DNA of 44,015 nt from Armatimonadota bacterium (GTDB lineage: Bacteria > Armatimonadota > Fervidibacteria > Fervidibacterales > Thermosaccharophagaceae), in contig JANXAS010000027.1 in NCBI GenBank assembly GCA_025062195.1, positions 1 to 44,015 on the forward strand, given 5' to 3'. Position numbers and translations under genes: made by a program. Under the pieces are notes generated by a model. That model was not told where the DNA came from. It did no database searches and saw only the letters and a program-made list of their open reading frames with translations. Shown here in pieces: positions 1 to 8,945 of the stretch (positions are counted from its first letter, which is position 1; each line of letters starts with the position of its first letter).

Positions 1-659
1 ACATGGTAGTCTGCGAAGATGTAATTTGCCCCATCATTATGCTTTGGTCCGATGCGTCCGCCACTGCGCATTGGTTCAATGCCCCAACGCGGGTTGAAGA
101 AGACATGAGCCACATCACGGCAGGCGGAAAATGCGGCTTGCACTGTTTGCGAAGTTGTGGCTTCATACGGGCTCCAACAATCCGCATCTGCCATCAATAC
201 CATCTCACTCGGCCATCTAATCATGAACAGAGCTTTTGGTGTGGTGTTGTTCCATCCACCCATCACATCCGAGTTTGCCGCCCAACCAGTCTTCATGTGA
301 GCAAGGACTGTTGAACCCAAGCCCCAGAACCCTCCTTGCACTGGGTAGTTTCCTGAGCCGCTTGGGCAACGCCAAACATCAATGTTTTTGATGTAAGGCT
401 GCACAGCCAAGTAGTAAATGGCAAAGTGATTGGATGGGTAGCGTTCATCGTAGTCCTGAACATACTGTGCAACGGCTAAAGCAATTTGCTTAGCATGAGA
501 TAAACAGGCGGTCGCCCTCGCCTTCTCCCTCGCCCTTGCGAAAACTGGAAATAGTATCGCTGCCAGGATGGCGATTATGGCAATCACCACCAGCAGCTCT
601 ATCAGCGTGAAGCCAATCAGATTGCGCCTCCTTAAAATCAGTGTCGCTTTGCTGCGCAT
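1..659 (-). CDS. Type II secretion-type pseudopilin, H-X9-DG (DUF1559-like) family, 3' end outside window
   Basis: The reverse strand reads openly from an ATG at 659 to the window edge, so the C-terminus is missing. The N-terminus has a short basic leader followed by [20 protein letters not shown], the textbook prepilin peptidase site (cleavage after Gly, Phe at +1, Glu at +5) with its hydrophobic helix. [22 protein letters not shown] then gives the usual amphipathic spine. Near the edge, [16 protein letters not shown] matches the H-X9-DG motif of the large pseudopilin family abundant in Planctomycetes and Armatimonadetes. A strong RBS (GAGGGAGG) lies 10 nt upstream of the ATG. The product should be an inner-membrane-anchored periplasmic pseudopilin; substrate and partners are unknown, and no pilus or secretion machinery genes are nearby. 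Confidence 0.93.
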   Translation of the reverse strand, partial: MRSKATLILRRRNLIGFTLIELLVVIAIIAILAAILFPVFARAREKARATACLSHAKQIALAVAQYVQDYDERYPSNHFAIYYLAVQPYIKNIDVWRCPSGSGNYPVQGGFWGLGSTVLAHMKTGWAANSDVMGGWNNTTPKALFMIRWPSEMVLMADADCWSPYEATTSQTVQAAFSACRDVAHVFFNPRWGIEPMRSGGRIGPKHNDGANYIFADYH

Positions 660-1073
660 TGTTTATCACCCTCCCTCATTCATGAATTTGAACGCCCACA
701 CACCCGCTATTCAATATAGTAAGAACCGATGTGAATGTCAACGCCTGATTGTGCATTCACCTTTGATTGCACAATTCATTTTGCGCCTCCTTTACCGCAT
801 CTTTTGTTTTAGGCTTGCCAACTGCAGCGCACACTAAAAATTGTTGCCACAGTTTTGCCCTGCCATATGGAGGTTCACCTGAACCACCAATAATGAATTG
901 ATGCATCATTGATAAATTGCAAATGCACTCCCCAGCAGCGAACGATTCCAGGCATAGTTGTTCGCATATCGCTATCATTGACTAAGATTAACTAAAGCGA
1001 AGCCCTCGTCAACATTTGTTTAGAGCGTCTTAAAGGCACATGGAGCAAATCGCACTGCAGGAGGGCAAAGCCA
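660..1073. other. Intergenic region between divergent pseudopilin and membrane glycosyltransferase
   Basis: This 414-base gap separates two divergently read genes and must hold both promoters. No convincing coding frame or RNA gene was seen. One perfect 8-bp inverted repeat (ATTGTGCA at 748-755, TGCACAAT at 768-775, 12-nt loop) lies about 90 nt upstream of the pseudopilin start and could be an operator. A 10-bp palindrome, TGATGCATCA, lies near 900. Neither has independent support. Confidence 0.5.
748..775. promoter_or_regulatory. Inverted repeat upstream of the pseudopilin gene, possible operator
   Basis: ATTGTGCA (748-755) is exactly complementary to TGCACAAT (768-775) across a 12-nt AT-rich spacer. 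It lies about 90-115 nt upstream of the pseudopilin ATG. It could bind a dimeric regulator or form a small stem. Only one copy was seen, so function is speculative. Confidence 0.25.
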
Positions 1074-2687
1074 TTGCTGAGCCGCGCATCTTTTTTGGCT
1101 GTAGCTTTCTTTGCGCTCGCAGTCAGGCTTGGCTTCGTTACCGAACAAAGTCTTTGGATTGATGAAGCATTTACGGCAAGCTGGTGCTGCGAGAGTTTAC
1201 CGAAGATGCTCGGGCGAATAGCCAGTGAGGATCGTCATCCGCCATTGTATTGTTTGCTGTCGTATACAATTGTGCGCCTAACGGATTGTGCTTCATGCCA
1301 ATTTGATAGCACTGGCAAGTGCGAAATTTCGTTGAGATTGGTCTCTGTCGTCTCTGGCGCTGCGCTAATTTTTGTCGTGTCATTAATCGGGATGCGCATC
1401 GGTGGCATTGCATGCGCTTTGCTATCTGCAAGCTTGCTTGTGCTCCATCCCGGTGCAATTCGCTTTTCGCAAGAGGCGCGCCCATACATGTTATACACCT
1501 TCTTATCGGCGTTTGCGTGCTTGCTTTGGATTGAAGCTTTGAATTGTGGAGACCGGCGGTCAGGAACTGCGGGTAAATGCGACAAGATACGGCTGTCAAG
1601 TGTTGTGGCTTTTTGCATTGTAAGTTTGCTCAGCCTATATTCGTGCTACATGGCATTCGTGCCTTGGCTTGCAAGAGTGCTTTGTGCTGGTGCACAACTT
1701 AGACGACGGCACAACACCGCCTCACTCCACTTGCTGGCTGCCGATATTGCTGCTATGCTTGCACTGCTCTTTTGGCTTGCCTTCGTCCTCTTGCAGCCAA
1801 ATGTGATGGGCACAAAAGTGTCACCAACTGAAACTGGCGTCCAAGTAGTTGCAGCTTTCTTGATGAATGATTTTGTCGGCTACGAATATGGCTTGAGTCA
1901 AAGTGCATCATCCGTTCTTACGCTCACACTTATAGCATCCATCACCTGTGCAATTAGTGTTGTTAGCGCTGTATACATGTCTCTTAGGAGCGTCACTCGC
2001 TATGGTGAAGGACAAGACAGGGAAGCACTGATGCTGATGCTCACATGGTTAGTTATACACTTGGCTTTGTTACTCATAGCGCCATTACTTATCCATGAGT
2101 TTAACCGTTGGCAACGCGTCATTGATGGTATAGTCCCGCTATCACTTCTGCTCGCCTGCAACGCTGCAACTGCGCGCTCGGCTTTAAGCTCACTACACAA
2201 AAGGCTCATCGTAGCCAACACGAGATTGACGATTGCCATTTTGCTTATACTCCATTGCATCGGAACACACAGCCAATTTAATGACAGTCGTTATTTTCGG
2301 GAAGACTGGCGTGGCGCTGCACAATTTGCTATGGCGCACGAGCGGGAATTTGAATTCATCATCCTCAATGCGCCTGTGGGAAGCTTCCCCTTCAAGCTCT
2401 ACTATAACGGGCAGAGGGAGTATAAAGATGCGCCATCGCTTGTTACAGAAGCTGAACGGGCAGCTGCAACTACATGGCTGCGAAACTTGCTCAATAGGCA
2501 CAGACGCATACTCGTGATTGAGTGCAGGCTATGGCAGGTTGACCCGACTGGTTGGCTAAGTGCGCAGCTTCAAAGGATTGCAACCCCGAGATTGACATGG
2601 CACAGCTCAAAGATCAGTGCAACAATTTGGGAAGTGAAAAGTTTGGGAACGGGGATTAGGGAATCAACATCACAGATAGTGCCCTGA
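1074..2687 (+). CDS. Polytopic membrane glycosyltransferase, GT39/ArnT-like
   Basis: A 537-residue membrane protein with about ten hydrophobic segments. Near the N-terminus it carries SLWIDEAFTASW (residues ~27-38) and then DRHPPLYCLLSY. This is the acidic first periplasmic loop and the HPPLYY-type motif of the GT-C fold PMT/ArnT (GT39) superfamily, where the Asp/Glu pair is catalytic. Family members move a sugar from a polyprenyl-phosphate carrier to lipid, protein or polysaccharide outside the inner membrane. The C-terminal ~100 residues form a soluble periplasmic part. The start is TTG at 1074, chosen for the GCAGGAGG sequence 8-9 nt upstream. Substrate cannot be told from sequence. It sits alone, with a long palindrome-rich gap before the next membrane gene. 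Confidence 0.8.
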   Translation: MLSRASFLAVAFFALAVRLGFVTEQSLWIDEAFTASWCCESLPKMLGRIASEDRHPPLYCLLSYTIVRLTDCASCQFDSTGKCEISLRLVSVVSGAALIFVVSLIGMRIGGIACALLSASLLVLHPGAIRFSQEARPYMLYTFLSAFACLLWIEALNCGDRRSGTAGKCDKIRLSSVVAFCIVSLLSLYSCYMAFVPWLARVLCAGAQLRRRHNTASLHLLAADIAAMLALLFWLAFVLLQPNVMGTKVSPTETGVQVVAAFLMNDFVGYEYGLSQSASSVLTLTLIASITCAISVVSAVYMSLRSVTRYGEGQDREALMLMLTWLVIHLALLLIAPLLIHEFNRWQRVIDGIVPLSLLLACNAATARSALSSLHKRLIVANTRLTIAILLILHCIGTHSQFNDSRYFREDWRGAAQFAMAHEREFEFIILNAPVGSFPFKLYYNGQREYKDAPSLVTEAERAAATTWLRNLLNRHRRILVIECRLWQVDPTGWLSAQLQRIATPRLTWHSSKISATIWEVKSLGTGIRESTSQIVP

Positions 2688-2775
2688 CAGATAATCAGCT
2701 TCGCTTTTTGCGCTACCAAGCCAAGTTCAATGTTGAGTGCAAGGTTCTGAATTCAAAGTTTGCTTCAGAGTGCGG

Positions 2776-2858
2776 GGTTACCGCCAAGCCAAAAATGGGT
2801 GCGAGGCGAAAAGTCAAGGTTCGTTTCCGCAGGGCGAGGCTACTGCCGAGCCGAAAAT
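2776..2858 (+). repeat. Degenerate tandem direct repeat, 62-bp period
   Basis: The 21 bases at 2776-2796 (core TTACCGCCAAGCC) and at 2838-2858 (core CTACTGCCGAGCC) differ at four positions only, and all four are transitions. The flanks upstream of each (TTTGCTTCAGAG versus TTCGTTTCCGCAGGG) are also loosely alike. A third weaker copy may begin with AGGGCG at 2881. The pattern suggests decay of a duplicated short element rather than coding constraint. Confidence 0.6.
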
Positions 2859-2898
2859 TTTCCAGCAAAGAAAAAATCGTAGGGCGTGGTTGTTGTCC

Positions 2899-3047
2899 TG
2901 CCGAAAGAAATTCGGCAAGCCAGTAGGCTTGCCCTCCGAATGCCTTTTGCTACAAGCTACAAACCTTCCCAGTGCTTTGGTTATCCATGCCACTGGCTTT
3001 AGCCAGTGGTTGATGACGAAGCAAATGAGCGCCAAATTCATTTGGCG
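2899..3047. repeat. Cluster of four short perfect hairpins (REP/BIME-like)
   Basis: Four stems lie in 149 bases. TGCCGAA/TTCGGCA is at 2899-2905 and 2911-2917. GGCAAGCC/GGCTTGCC is at 2914-2921 and 2926-2933, sharing bases with the first stem so that the two are mutually exclusive. CCACTGGCT/AGCCAGTGG is at 2990-2998 and 3001-3009. CGCCAAAT/ATTTGGCG is at 3030-3037 and 3040-3047. Arms are 7-9 bp without mismatch and loops are 2-5 nt. No U-tract follows, so simple termination is not the obvious role. Confidence 0.7.
2986..3042 (+). repeat. Dispersed 57-bp repeat with central hairpin, copy A
   Basis: The segment begins CATGCCACTGGCTT, closes its stem with AGCCAGTGG, and continues TGACGAAGCAAAT and CAAATTCATT. 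It aligns with the reverse strand of 43885-43942 at about 50 of 57 positions with one single-base gap. Conservation runs beyond the stem on the 3' side, so this is a sequence family and not two chance hairpins. Confidence 0.75.
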
Positions 3048-3515
3048 AAAATATTCTTCGCCCTCTAAAGACGGCGCTAAGAGATTTCGTCAACGACTAT
3101 GGGCTAAGTAGCATGGCTGTGAAAAAAGCGCATACCAACAGCGTTTGAAGTAAAGAGCGAAACTGATTATCCGACAGGTAATGCCTTGAAGAGAACAACC
3201 GTCAAACCGAGAAGTAAATTGAGCGGTGGCTTTCATGAGCTGTTAAAAGTTGGCGCACCGGCAGCGAGCAAATCGTGTATGGTGCTAAGAGTTTATAGTA
3301 AGGCACGAAATGAAGTGTAGCGCTGTCAAATGTGTTCAAGGCGGATTCTTAACGCCGTTTCGGTGCTTCACAGCGGACTACGAATCGCGTATCATTCGCA
3401 ATGTTTGCACTGCTGCCACATTGGGTGGCGCACTCTCCAAGGATGCTCAGCCTACAATTGAAACTGTGCCAGCTTTATTTCTGACCATCACTTTGTCATA
3501 GGAGTTCATACGGAG

Positions 3516-5939
3516 ATGACCAAATCCAACTTTGCCATTAGAATCGCCAAAGCAGTGGCACCGATAATGGTGTTAACGCTGCTTGCAACATTTTTGCTTC
3601 GCAGGCAAATCATCTTTGGCGAAGCATTGTGGTATGGCGACATACTCACATTCTTCTACCCAGTTAGGAGCTATGTTGCCGAACGCTTGCTCAACCTGCA
3701 GGTGCCACTTTGGCAGCCGTATTCCAACATGGGCATAGCTGCGCTCGCGGAACCGCAGTATCAGGTCTTCTACCCGCCACTTTGGTTGACATTGCCCCTG
3801 CCAACACACTACGGCATATCGCTCGTGCTATGGTTGCATATCCTTCTCGCTGGGTGCATCTTGTATGTCTTCTTACGGACCTGCCTGCGCTTGAAAGAGA
3901 CGGCGGCACTTTTTGGCGCAATTGCATATATGCTCAGCGGTTTCATTCAGGGTCATATGGCTCATTTGATCCATGTGCTCGCATATCCATATCTGCCGCT
4001 GTTGCTCCTGATCGTGCACAAAGCGCTAACGATGTTTGCGTCCGGAGAACTGGGATTGAGCGTTAATGAAAGGCGAAGCCGAAAAATCATCTGGGCGATA
4101 GCTTGCGGTGTTGTCATATCCTTGCAAGTTCTTACAGGTTCGCAATTTGCATACTACAGCATCATTGCCGCAATCGCATTCAGCGTCTTCATTGCTATTG
4201 ATGTCAAAGTGAGCTGGCATCGGTGCATTCTATTTTGGCTCCCCGCAATTGCGGTGGGCTTGGGAATATCTGCATTGCAAACCATGCCATCAATGGAGGT
4301 GGCAATGTTCTCGGCAAGAACCGCATCATTCAAATTCGCCTCCGACGGTTCTCTCCCGCCGCTTTACTGGCTCATATCAAGCACGCTGCCAAACTACTAC
4401 GGCACATTTCTAACAGGCTTCACATTAACCGGGGTGATTTCCCCCGAAGAGGCATTTGCATTTGTCGGGCACTCAACAATCTTGCTGTCGCTCATTTGCG
4501 TTATGGCTTTTCTCAAGCGCAACCGCTTCGCCATATTCTTCGCAGCAATGGCGTTGGCATCATTGATCCTTTCATTCGGAATTTATAATCCACTCTGGAA
4601 ACTGCTCTCGCCAATTGCATCTTTTATGTTCAGACTGCGTTGCCCATCAAGGTGGCTCATCATATACACGCTTGGAATCTCTGTCCTATCCTCAATTGGG
4701 CTGCATAGTCTTTTGGAAGGGCTGGGGAATTTGGGCTCGGGATCGGCGAGTGGGCGCAAGTTGGCGCTCTTCCGACTGCTTTTCATTTTTGTGACGCTCT
4801 ATGCTGCTTGCCTGACGGCAGTTTTGCTGCTTCATTGGAGACGGGGGCAAGATGAATTTTCGCTCTTGCTTGATTTGCTTTTGCTCGCTCTGCTTTGGTG
4901 GTATGCGCTTCTAATTATGCGTTGGGCAATGAGGGGCTTCTCTAAATTTGATGCGTTGCTGCTCACGCTCGGATTAACCTGTGAGTTGTTTTTGCTTTCA
5001 CTCGGGATGCACTTCTCTGTCGGTGTCAAACACGAACTGATTGAGCGCCCTGCAAGTGCTGCTAAGTTCGTTGGCGAACATGAGCGATACTTTAGTGAGC
5101 GCTTCGCTGTTGCGCCAGCTGTGCTCGCAAACGGATATCTTCGCGCCGAAAAGTTTTCAAACTTTCAAGATGCCATCACAAGGGCACAAATTGAATTGCT
5201 CAAGCCCTCACTGAATTTGCTCGCCCTGAGGCGCGCCGTTGATACAGAAGGGGAACTGCTCTCACGCCCGTTGTGGGCATTGTCATTTGTTCGTTTTAGG
5301 GATTTGTGGCACAGTAATAACGAGCATCTTTACAGGTTGGCTGGCGTAAGGTGCATCATATCAGTCTGGCAACGCAAAGGGCTGAAGTTAAGAGGTAAGA
5401 CCAAGGACGGTATTTTCGTCTACGAAGATGCCAAGGCGTTGCCGTTGCTCTACCCCGTTGAACACGCACACATAATGCGTTCAACTAAGGAGGCAATCAA
5501 ACTTATTACAAGACCTCACTTCAATCCGAGGGCGGAGGTGGCGCTGTTACCCATGGGCAGCATTAAAAATATCACCGTTGGTGAAGACAGCGCTCAAGCA
5601 CCCGCCTCACATGCAGCAAGCAGCAACAAATTTAATGTGAGGAAATGGGAGTATGAGGTTTGCGAAGTTGAATGTGATGCCAAGCGTGCGTGCTGGCTAA
5701 TATGGCTTGAGTGTTTTCATCCGGGTTGGAAAGCATTCATTGATGGGATGCCGACAACTGTCCATTGCGCCAACGGAGCATTCATGTCGGTAAGAGTTGA
5801 GCCAGGAAGACACAAAATAATATTCGCCTTCCTGCCAACGAGTTATTTGGTGGGGGCATTCATCACGCTGTGCACAGTCTCTGCAATCTTTGCCATCATG
5901 GTTTGCTATGCGGTGCAGCGAATCGGTAAGAAACCATAA
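3516..5939 (+). CDS. YfhO-like polytopic membrane protein
   Basis: An 807-residue membrane protein with roughly a dozen hydrophobic helices and a C-terminal periplasmic domain. Residues ~35-85 contain ALWYGDILTFFYPVR and VPLWQPYSNMGIAALAEPQY, followed by FYPPLWL. This is the conserved first extracytoplasmic loop of the YfhO family (Pfam DUF of the GT-C superfamily). The end contains CFHPGWKAFIDG and VRVEPGRHKIIFAFLPTSY, matching the YfhO C-terminal beta domain, which is followed by a last helix. YfhO in Gram-positives glycosylates teichoic or lipoteichoic acids; here the acceptor is unknown and probably an envelope glycolipid or protein. The ATG at 3516 has AGGAG 13 nt upstream. It is isolated between long gaps, so it is likely transcribed alone. 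Confidence 0.82.
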   Translation: MTKSNFAIRIAKAVAPIMVLTLLATFLLRRQIIFGEALWYGDILTFFYPVRSYVAERLLNLQVPLWQPYSNMGIAALAEPQYQVFYPPLWLTLPLPTHYGISLVLWLHILLAGCILYVFLRTCLRLKETAALFGAIAYMLSGFIQGHMAHLIHVLAYPYLPLLLLIVHKALTMFASGELGLSVNERRSRKIIWAIACGVVISLQVLTGSQFAYYSIIAAIAFSVFIAIDVKVSWHRCILFWLPAIAVGLGISALQTMPSMEVAMFSARTASFKFASDGSLPPLYWLISSTLPNYYGTFLTGFTLTGVISPEEAFAFVGHSTILLSLICVMAFLKRNRFAIFFAAMALASLILSFGIYNPLWKLLSPIASFMFRLRCPSRWLIIYTLGISVLSSIGLHSLLEGLGNLGSGSASGRKLALFRLLFIFVTLYAACLTAVLLLHWRRGQDEFSLLLDLLLLALLWWYALLIMRWAMRGFSKFDALLLTLGLTCELFLLSLGMHFSVGVKHELIERPASAAKFVGEHERYFSERFAVAPAVLANGYLRAEKFSNFQDAITRAQIELLKPSLNLLALRRAVDTEGELLSRPLWALSFVRFRDLWHSNNEHLYRLAGVRCIISVWQRKGLKLRGKTKDGIFVYEDAKALPLLYPVEHAHIMRSTKEAIKLITRPHFNPRAEVALLPMGSIKNITVGEDSAQAPASHAASSNKFNVRKWEYEVCEVECDAKRACWLIWLECFHPGWKAFIDGMPTTVHCANGAFMSVRVEPGRHKIIFAFLPTSYLVGAFITLCTVSAIFAIMVCYAVQRIGKKP

Positions 5940-6119
5940 TGGTGGCTCAATCGCTGCCGGCTACAAGGTGATTACCGCATCTATCTGCGAATCCTTTACG
6001 AACTGCATGCACATTGAGGCGTCAAAAGGTGAGGATGCTTCACAATGGTTGGGGTTCACGGCTAAAGGCTTGATAAGGTTTTGCAGCTTATGAAAAACAG
6101 TTGAAGGGGGAGATGTATT

Positions 6120-8918
6120 GTGCGATTGCAGTTTTGGCTTGTGTCAACCACTTTGCTGCTGTGTGCCATTATGAGCACAGCTTTTGGGGCAACGCTTGAA
6201 GAGGACTGCGACCCATCATTCAATGTCGCTGCGCAATTCTTGCCGACGAACCAATGGGCTAAGGGGACGGTCTTTAAGGCTGTGTTGAATCAAAATAGCA
6301 ATGCCACTGGATATGTCGTCACTATAACCGCAACCAATGCCGCTTTGAACAGGCTTGACGGGAATGCACAGCGCCGCATTGCAGCAGCTCAGCTGCCGAA
6401 GGAAACACAAATTAAGCCGTGGCGGCTAACAATTCAACGAAGGGACGCAAAGGATAAACATCGCATCGCTGTAGTTGTGAACGGCGCGCCGATAATCATC
6501 GCCCATGATGATAAGTATTCTGGCGGGAGAGTGTGCTATGAGGCAAGCAACGATATGTTCAAGACGGAGCCTCGCTACCAGCCGATTGAGCCGGTTTGCT
6601 TCATGGACGATTTCATGAGGAGAGCTGAGGAACCATCAGCATGGGAGACCGTAAGTGGCAACTGGTCAATTGGGCAGACGCAAACATTGCGCACGAGCGT
6701 TGGTGCTCCAGAGCCATTGCGCACGGCGAACGCATTCGCTTATTATGGCAAGCCGACCGATAAGGCAATTGCGATTTCCACAGTTGGCTATTGGTTCTGG
6801 GACACCTACACCGTTGATGTTTCAATGCGCGCTGATGGTGATGGTGCTGTCGGGATAATCTCATGCTATCAGGACAGCAATAACTACATCATGTTTCGTT
6901 TGGCTTCACGACATAGCGCAAAAAGAGCTGAGCTTGTGAGCATCGTTGATGGGGCTGAGCGGGTTATGTCAAGCGCCCCTATCGGTTATGAGCCTAAGCA
7001 ATGGTATCGGATGACGATGCGATTCAATGAAAGCGTTGTTGAGGCATTCGTTGATGGCGTAAAAGTCTGTGAGGCAAAGAGACCGCAGTTCATTGAGGGC
7101 AATGCTGGTTTGTGCATCATCGGCACTTCAGCATGCTTTGATGACTTTGCCGTAATGCATTGGGATGGCTCGCAGGAGCTGCTTCCAGCTTCCTATGCAA
7201 AGATTGCCCAAGGCTTTCAGCGTGAGGAGACAATGGCACAGTGGGCATCGCCAATTGGGGACTGGGTTAAAAGGCAATCGCAAGATGGCTCAACCTACTT
7301 GGAGCACCGCGGTTTGTTCTTCGGAGATGTGTCTGTGAGCATACCAATTGGCTTGAGAAGCTCAACTGGGGAACTTAAAGTTAGCTTCATACCAAGCGAC
7401 GCTTTGAGCGGACAAGGCTCTTCATGCACTTTGCGTCTTCACGGGCTTACCTACGAACTTCTGGTGGATAACAAAGTGAGCTCAAGCGGTAAGCTTAACA
7501 TAGATGCGGACAGTTTGAGTGATGAGTTGGGATTTAAACTCATCGGTGAAAAGGTCAGCGCATGCATTAACGGGGGAGAAATCGCAAAAGCTCAGCTTGG
7601 CAAGCGCTCTCGCGGCTACAAGCTCGCGTTAGTGGTAAACGGATTCAACATCCAAATAAACGCAATCAGGGTTTGGGCGACAAATGTCATTGACGATACA
7701 TTTGCCAATGCACCAACACTTTGGTGGGCATGGCGTGGTGAATGGTCAACTGCGCCAAGATGGGCATGTGACCCATCTTGGGGGTGGTTTGGCGGCGGTG
7801 TGAGCGAATGCCCAACGCTATGGAGCAAGCCCTCGTTTAATGGCGACATCGTTGTTGAGGCGTTCATGACGATAGCGATGGATTTGCCGAGAAGCCCGGG
7901 GTATAGCCACCCAAGCGATTTGAACTTGACGATATGCGGTGATGGTCTGAACCTTGACAGCGGCTACAGTTTCATATTCGCCGGTTGGAGAAACACATTG
8001 ACGGCGATGCTGCGCAAAGATAAAATCGTCGCATCAACCAATGAGTTCAGGATGATAAACCCGACGAGTTCCAACCCGGATTTCCACAGACATTGGTTTT
8101 ACATCCGTGTGGAGAAGCTTGGCTCAAAGCTGCGTTACTTCGTTGACGACAAGCTTGCAATTGAATACGAAGATAGTAAACCAATTGGTGGTGGCAAAGT
8201 CGCACTTTGGACATTCCACAACATGTTGATGGTGGCACGGGTGCGCATTTGGTATGAGCGTATGGAGCCACCGAGCGAGTTACCGTGCACATGCGATGTT
8301 GAGCGCACCGCAAAGCGGGCATTCATTGAAGGGACTCCAACAAACCCCTCGGGAAAGACGGTCGCACACGACTTTGAAAAAGATGCATGTGGTTGGAGTG
8401 GAAAATGGCTGACTGATGGTGCAATAGTTATGCTTGATGACTCAACTGCATCAACTGGCAAGCGCAGTCTAAAGGTGCTCACACCAAAGGGCGGTGGTCA
8501 CTTCACCGTATGGGCTGGCATTGGCGCATTTGATGCCGCTCAGTATCCATTGCTCAAGTTTGACTATAAAGTGCCACCAAGCGTCAAAGTCAATCTCTAC
8601 ATAAGGGCATTCGGAAATTACTATGCAATTGAGTTCACGGGTGGGGAGCAGCCTGATGGAACAACACCGCTTATCGGTAAAGTTGAGAATGTGATTGCAG
8701 ACGGCAAATGGCACACTGCAACGGTGCGCCTATATGATTTTCTCAAGAAACTCTTCCCATGGGCAACTTCAATTCCGGTGAGCGAAATATGTTTTGCGGT
8801 GCCAGATGAGACATATCTGCGCTGCGGCATTGGCGGAAACAGAGCTGGAGATTACTTCAACATTGATAACTTCAGGGTGATCGCTTCTCAGGATTTGCGT
8901 GATGCGGCTTCGCCATAG
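6120..8918 (+). CDS. Secreted protein with repeated LamG/ConA-like domains and a C-terminal jelly-roll module
   Basis: A 932-residue exported protein whose signal peptide ends near AFGA (residues ~20-25). Four blocks open with a similar Asp-Phe/Trp signature: DDFMRRAEEPSAWETVSGNW (~residue 162), FQREETMAQWASPIGDW (~370), DDTFANAPTLWWAWRGEW (~530) and DFEKDACGWSGKW (~757). The first three are followed by beta-rich sequence typical of concanavalin/laminin-G folds, with ..VRIEKLGSKLRYFVDD..-like strands. The last looks like a carbohydrate-binding galactose-type jelly roll. No catalytic motif was recognised, so a sugar-binding or surface-coating role is more likely than hydrolysis. Start is GTG at 6120 behind GAAGGGGGAG. 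It ends 27 bases from the convergent rsmI. Confidence 0.7.
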   Translation: MRLQFWLVSTTLLLCAIMSTAFGATLEEDCDPSFNVAAQFLPTNQWAKGTVFKAVLNQNSNATGYVVTITATNAALNRLDGNAQRRIAAAQLPKETQIKPWRLTIQRRDAKDKHRIAVVVNGAPIIIAHDDKYSGGRVCYEASNDMFKTEPRYQPIEPVCFMDDFMRRAEEPSAWETVSGNWSIGQTQTLRTSVGAPEPLRTANAFAYYGKPTDKAIAISTVGYWFWDTYTVDVSMRADGDGAVGIISCYQDSNNYIMFRLASRHSAKRAELVSIVDGAERVMSSAPIGYEPKQWYRMTMRFNESVVEAFVDGVKVCEAKRPQFIEGNAGLCIIGTSACFDDFAVMHWDGSQELLPASYAKIAQGFQREETMAQWASPIGDWVKRQSQDGSTYLEHRGLFFGDVSVSIPIGLRSSTGELKVSFIPSDALSGQGSSCTLRLHGLTYELLVDNKVSSSGKLNIDADSLSDELGFKLIGEKVSACINGGEIAKAQLGKRSRGYKLALVVNGFNIQINAIRVWATNVIDDTFANAPTLWWAWRGEWSTAPRWACDPSWGWFGGGVSECPTLWSKPSFNGDIVVEAFMTIAMDLPRSPGYSHPSDLNLTICGDGLNLDSGYSFIFAGWRNTLTAMLRKDKIVASTNEFRMINPTSSNPDFHRHWFYIRVEKLGSKLRYFVDDKLAIEYEDSKPIGGGKVALWTFHNMLMVARVRIWYERMEPPSELPCTCDVERTAKRAFIEGTPTNPSGKTVAHDFEKDACGWSGKWLTDGAIVMLDDSTASTGKRSLKVLTPKGGGHFTVWAGIGAFDAAQYPLLKFDYKVPPSVKVNLYIRAFGNYYAIEFTGGEQPDGTTPLIGKVENVIADGKWHTATVRLYDFLKKLFPWATSIPVSEICFAVPDETYLRCGIGGNRAGDYFNIDNFRVIASQDLRDAASP

Positions 8919-8945
8919 CGATGCTAAAAAGCGCTAAGGCGGAAT

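Larger units (their letters stand above)
2688..3515. other. Long non-coding region rich in palindromes and degenerate repeats
   Basis: There are 828 bases without a believable gene. The first 420 bases hold two ~21-bp direct repeats 62 bp apart (2776, 2838), a possible third (2881), and four short perfect hairpins between 2899 and 3047. The third hairpin is the core of a 57-bp repeat that recurs near 43.9 kb. From about 3120 to 3500 nothing recognisable was found except presumed leader sequence for the YfhO-like gene. Frames across the region have no RBS and no family resemblance. It looks like an accumulation site for small repetitive palindromic elements. Confidence 0.7.

Noticed and set aside
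2708-3111. Overlapping plus-strand frames of 72 and 124 codons
   Set aside because: They run through the hairpin and repeat cluster, lack RBS, and their sequence follows the repeats rather than a protein pattern.
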